A stretch of 51,893 nt of DNA from an uncultured Alphaproteobacteria bacterium (GTDB taxonomy: Bacteria; Pseudomonadota; Alphaproteobacteria; Rhodobacterales; Rhodobacteraceae): assembly GCA_902574225.1 (NCBI GenBank), contig CACGMO010000015.1, positions 1-51,893 of the forward strand. The letters run 5' to 3'. The position numbers and the translations under genes are program-made. How positions within the stretch are numbered: the first letter of the stretch is position 1; every line of letters starts with the position of its first letter. The notes under the pieces were generated by a model. That model saw nothing but the letters and a program-made list of their open reading frames with translations. It had not been told where the DNA came from and did not search any database. Positions 51,761 to 51,893 of the stretch are shown in pieces.

Positions 51761-51893
51761 TATTTTCTCCCAAATATGTAAAAGTCACAAATCTTTAAAA
51801 TAATCATCGATCTTCAAGTGCACTTTATGCTCATAACTATTAACAATGTTGTTTTTTTGGTTTGAATTTTTTAAATTTCCAAAAAACTTTACA
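51761..51893. other. Upstream region of the deacetylase gene; end of window
   Basis: 133 bases of AT-rich sequence to the window edge with no gene visible. It should include the deacetylase promoter (minus strand). No clear element seen. Confidence 0.5.

Noticed and set aside
1-51893. CRISPR arrays, transposons, prophage or toxin-antitoxin modules
   Set aside because: I scanned by eye for regularly spaced repeats, transposase-like ORFs and paired small toxin/antitoxin genes and saw none that held up.

Overview
The window is AT-rich bacterial chromosome, densely packed with genes on both strands. I see no rRNA, tRNA, CRISPR array, transposase, integrase or phage gene. The gene families (DUF1127, class III cyclases fused to TolB-like and TPR domains, EthD, GFA, DUF1330, several GSTs, BLUF and cryptochrome photoreceptors, tandem glycine riboswitch before gcvT) and the AT-rich compact style suggest a marine alphaproteobacterium. 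That placement is inference from gene content only.

Layout. 1-1.8 kb: 3' end of an adenylate/guanylate cyclase, an EthD-family protein, a DUF1127 protein and a methyltransferase. 1.85-8.7 kb: a complete oligopeptide-type ABC importer (two permeases and a binding protein on the minus strand; a fused double ATPase divergent on the plus strand) with an M20 deacetylase. 8.8-11.4 kb: an orphan CbiM-like permease, an M29 aminopeptidase, a small ORF and a BLUF photoreceptor. 11.6-18.1 kb: a cyclase-TolB-TPR protein downstream of gcvT-gcvH-gcvP, which is preceded by a textbook tandem glycine riboswitch. 18.2-25.5 kb: small-molecule and redox genes (two GSTs, MFS and LysE exporters, PPOX, homocysteine methyltransferase-like, HCCA isomerase-like, VOC, MazG, DoxX, CDGSH). 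25.7-30.7 kb: small proteins, a TIGR03643 protein with a cryptochrome/photolyase, a membrane methyltransferase, a GAF protein and unknown partners. 30.9-32.6 kb: a second cyclase-TolB-TPR paralogue. 32.7-41.5 kb: FAD oxidoreductase, a pair of small Cys-rich proteins, acyl-CoA ligase, epimerase, CPA2 antiporter, two EamA transporters, GFA and DUF1330.

41.5-43.6 kb is the most interesting part. A long structured leader precedes three overlapping or closely spaced genes: a divergent SpeD-like protein, spermidine synthase speE, and a canonical AdoMet decarboxylase speD. The extra SpeD homologue could supply the diamine substrate, making a self-contained polyamine operon. 43.6-51.8 kb: an iminopeptidase, a methyltransferase, otsB-otsA (trehalose synthesis), an FG-GAP/ASPIC secreted protein with a Cys-rich secreted partner, and a polysaccharide deacetylase. 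A family of diverged intergenic repeats is scattered between 44.5 and 50.8 kb.

Recurrent themes are cyclic-nucleotide signalling (three cyclases, two with unusual base-recognition residues), blue-light sensing (BLUF, cryptochrome), one-carbon/glycine metabolism and polyamine/osmolyte synthesis. Several candidate operators and hairpins were found by eye and are reported as candidates only.
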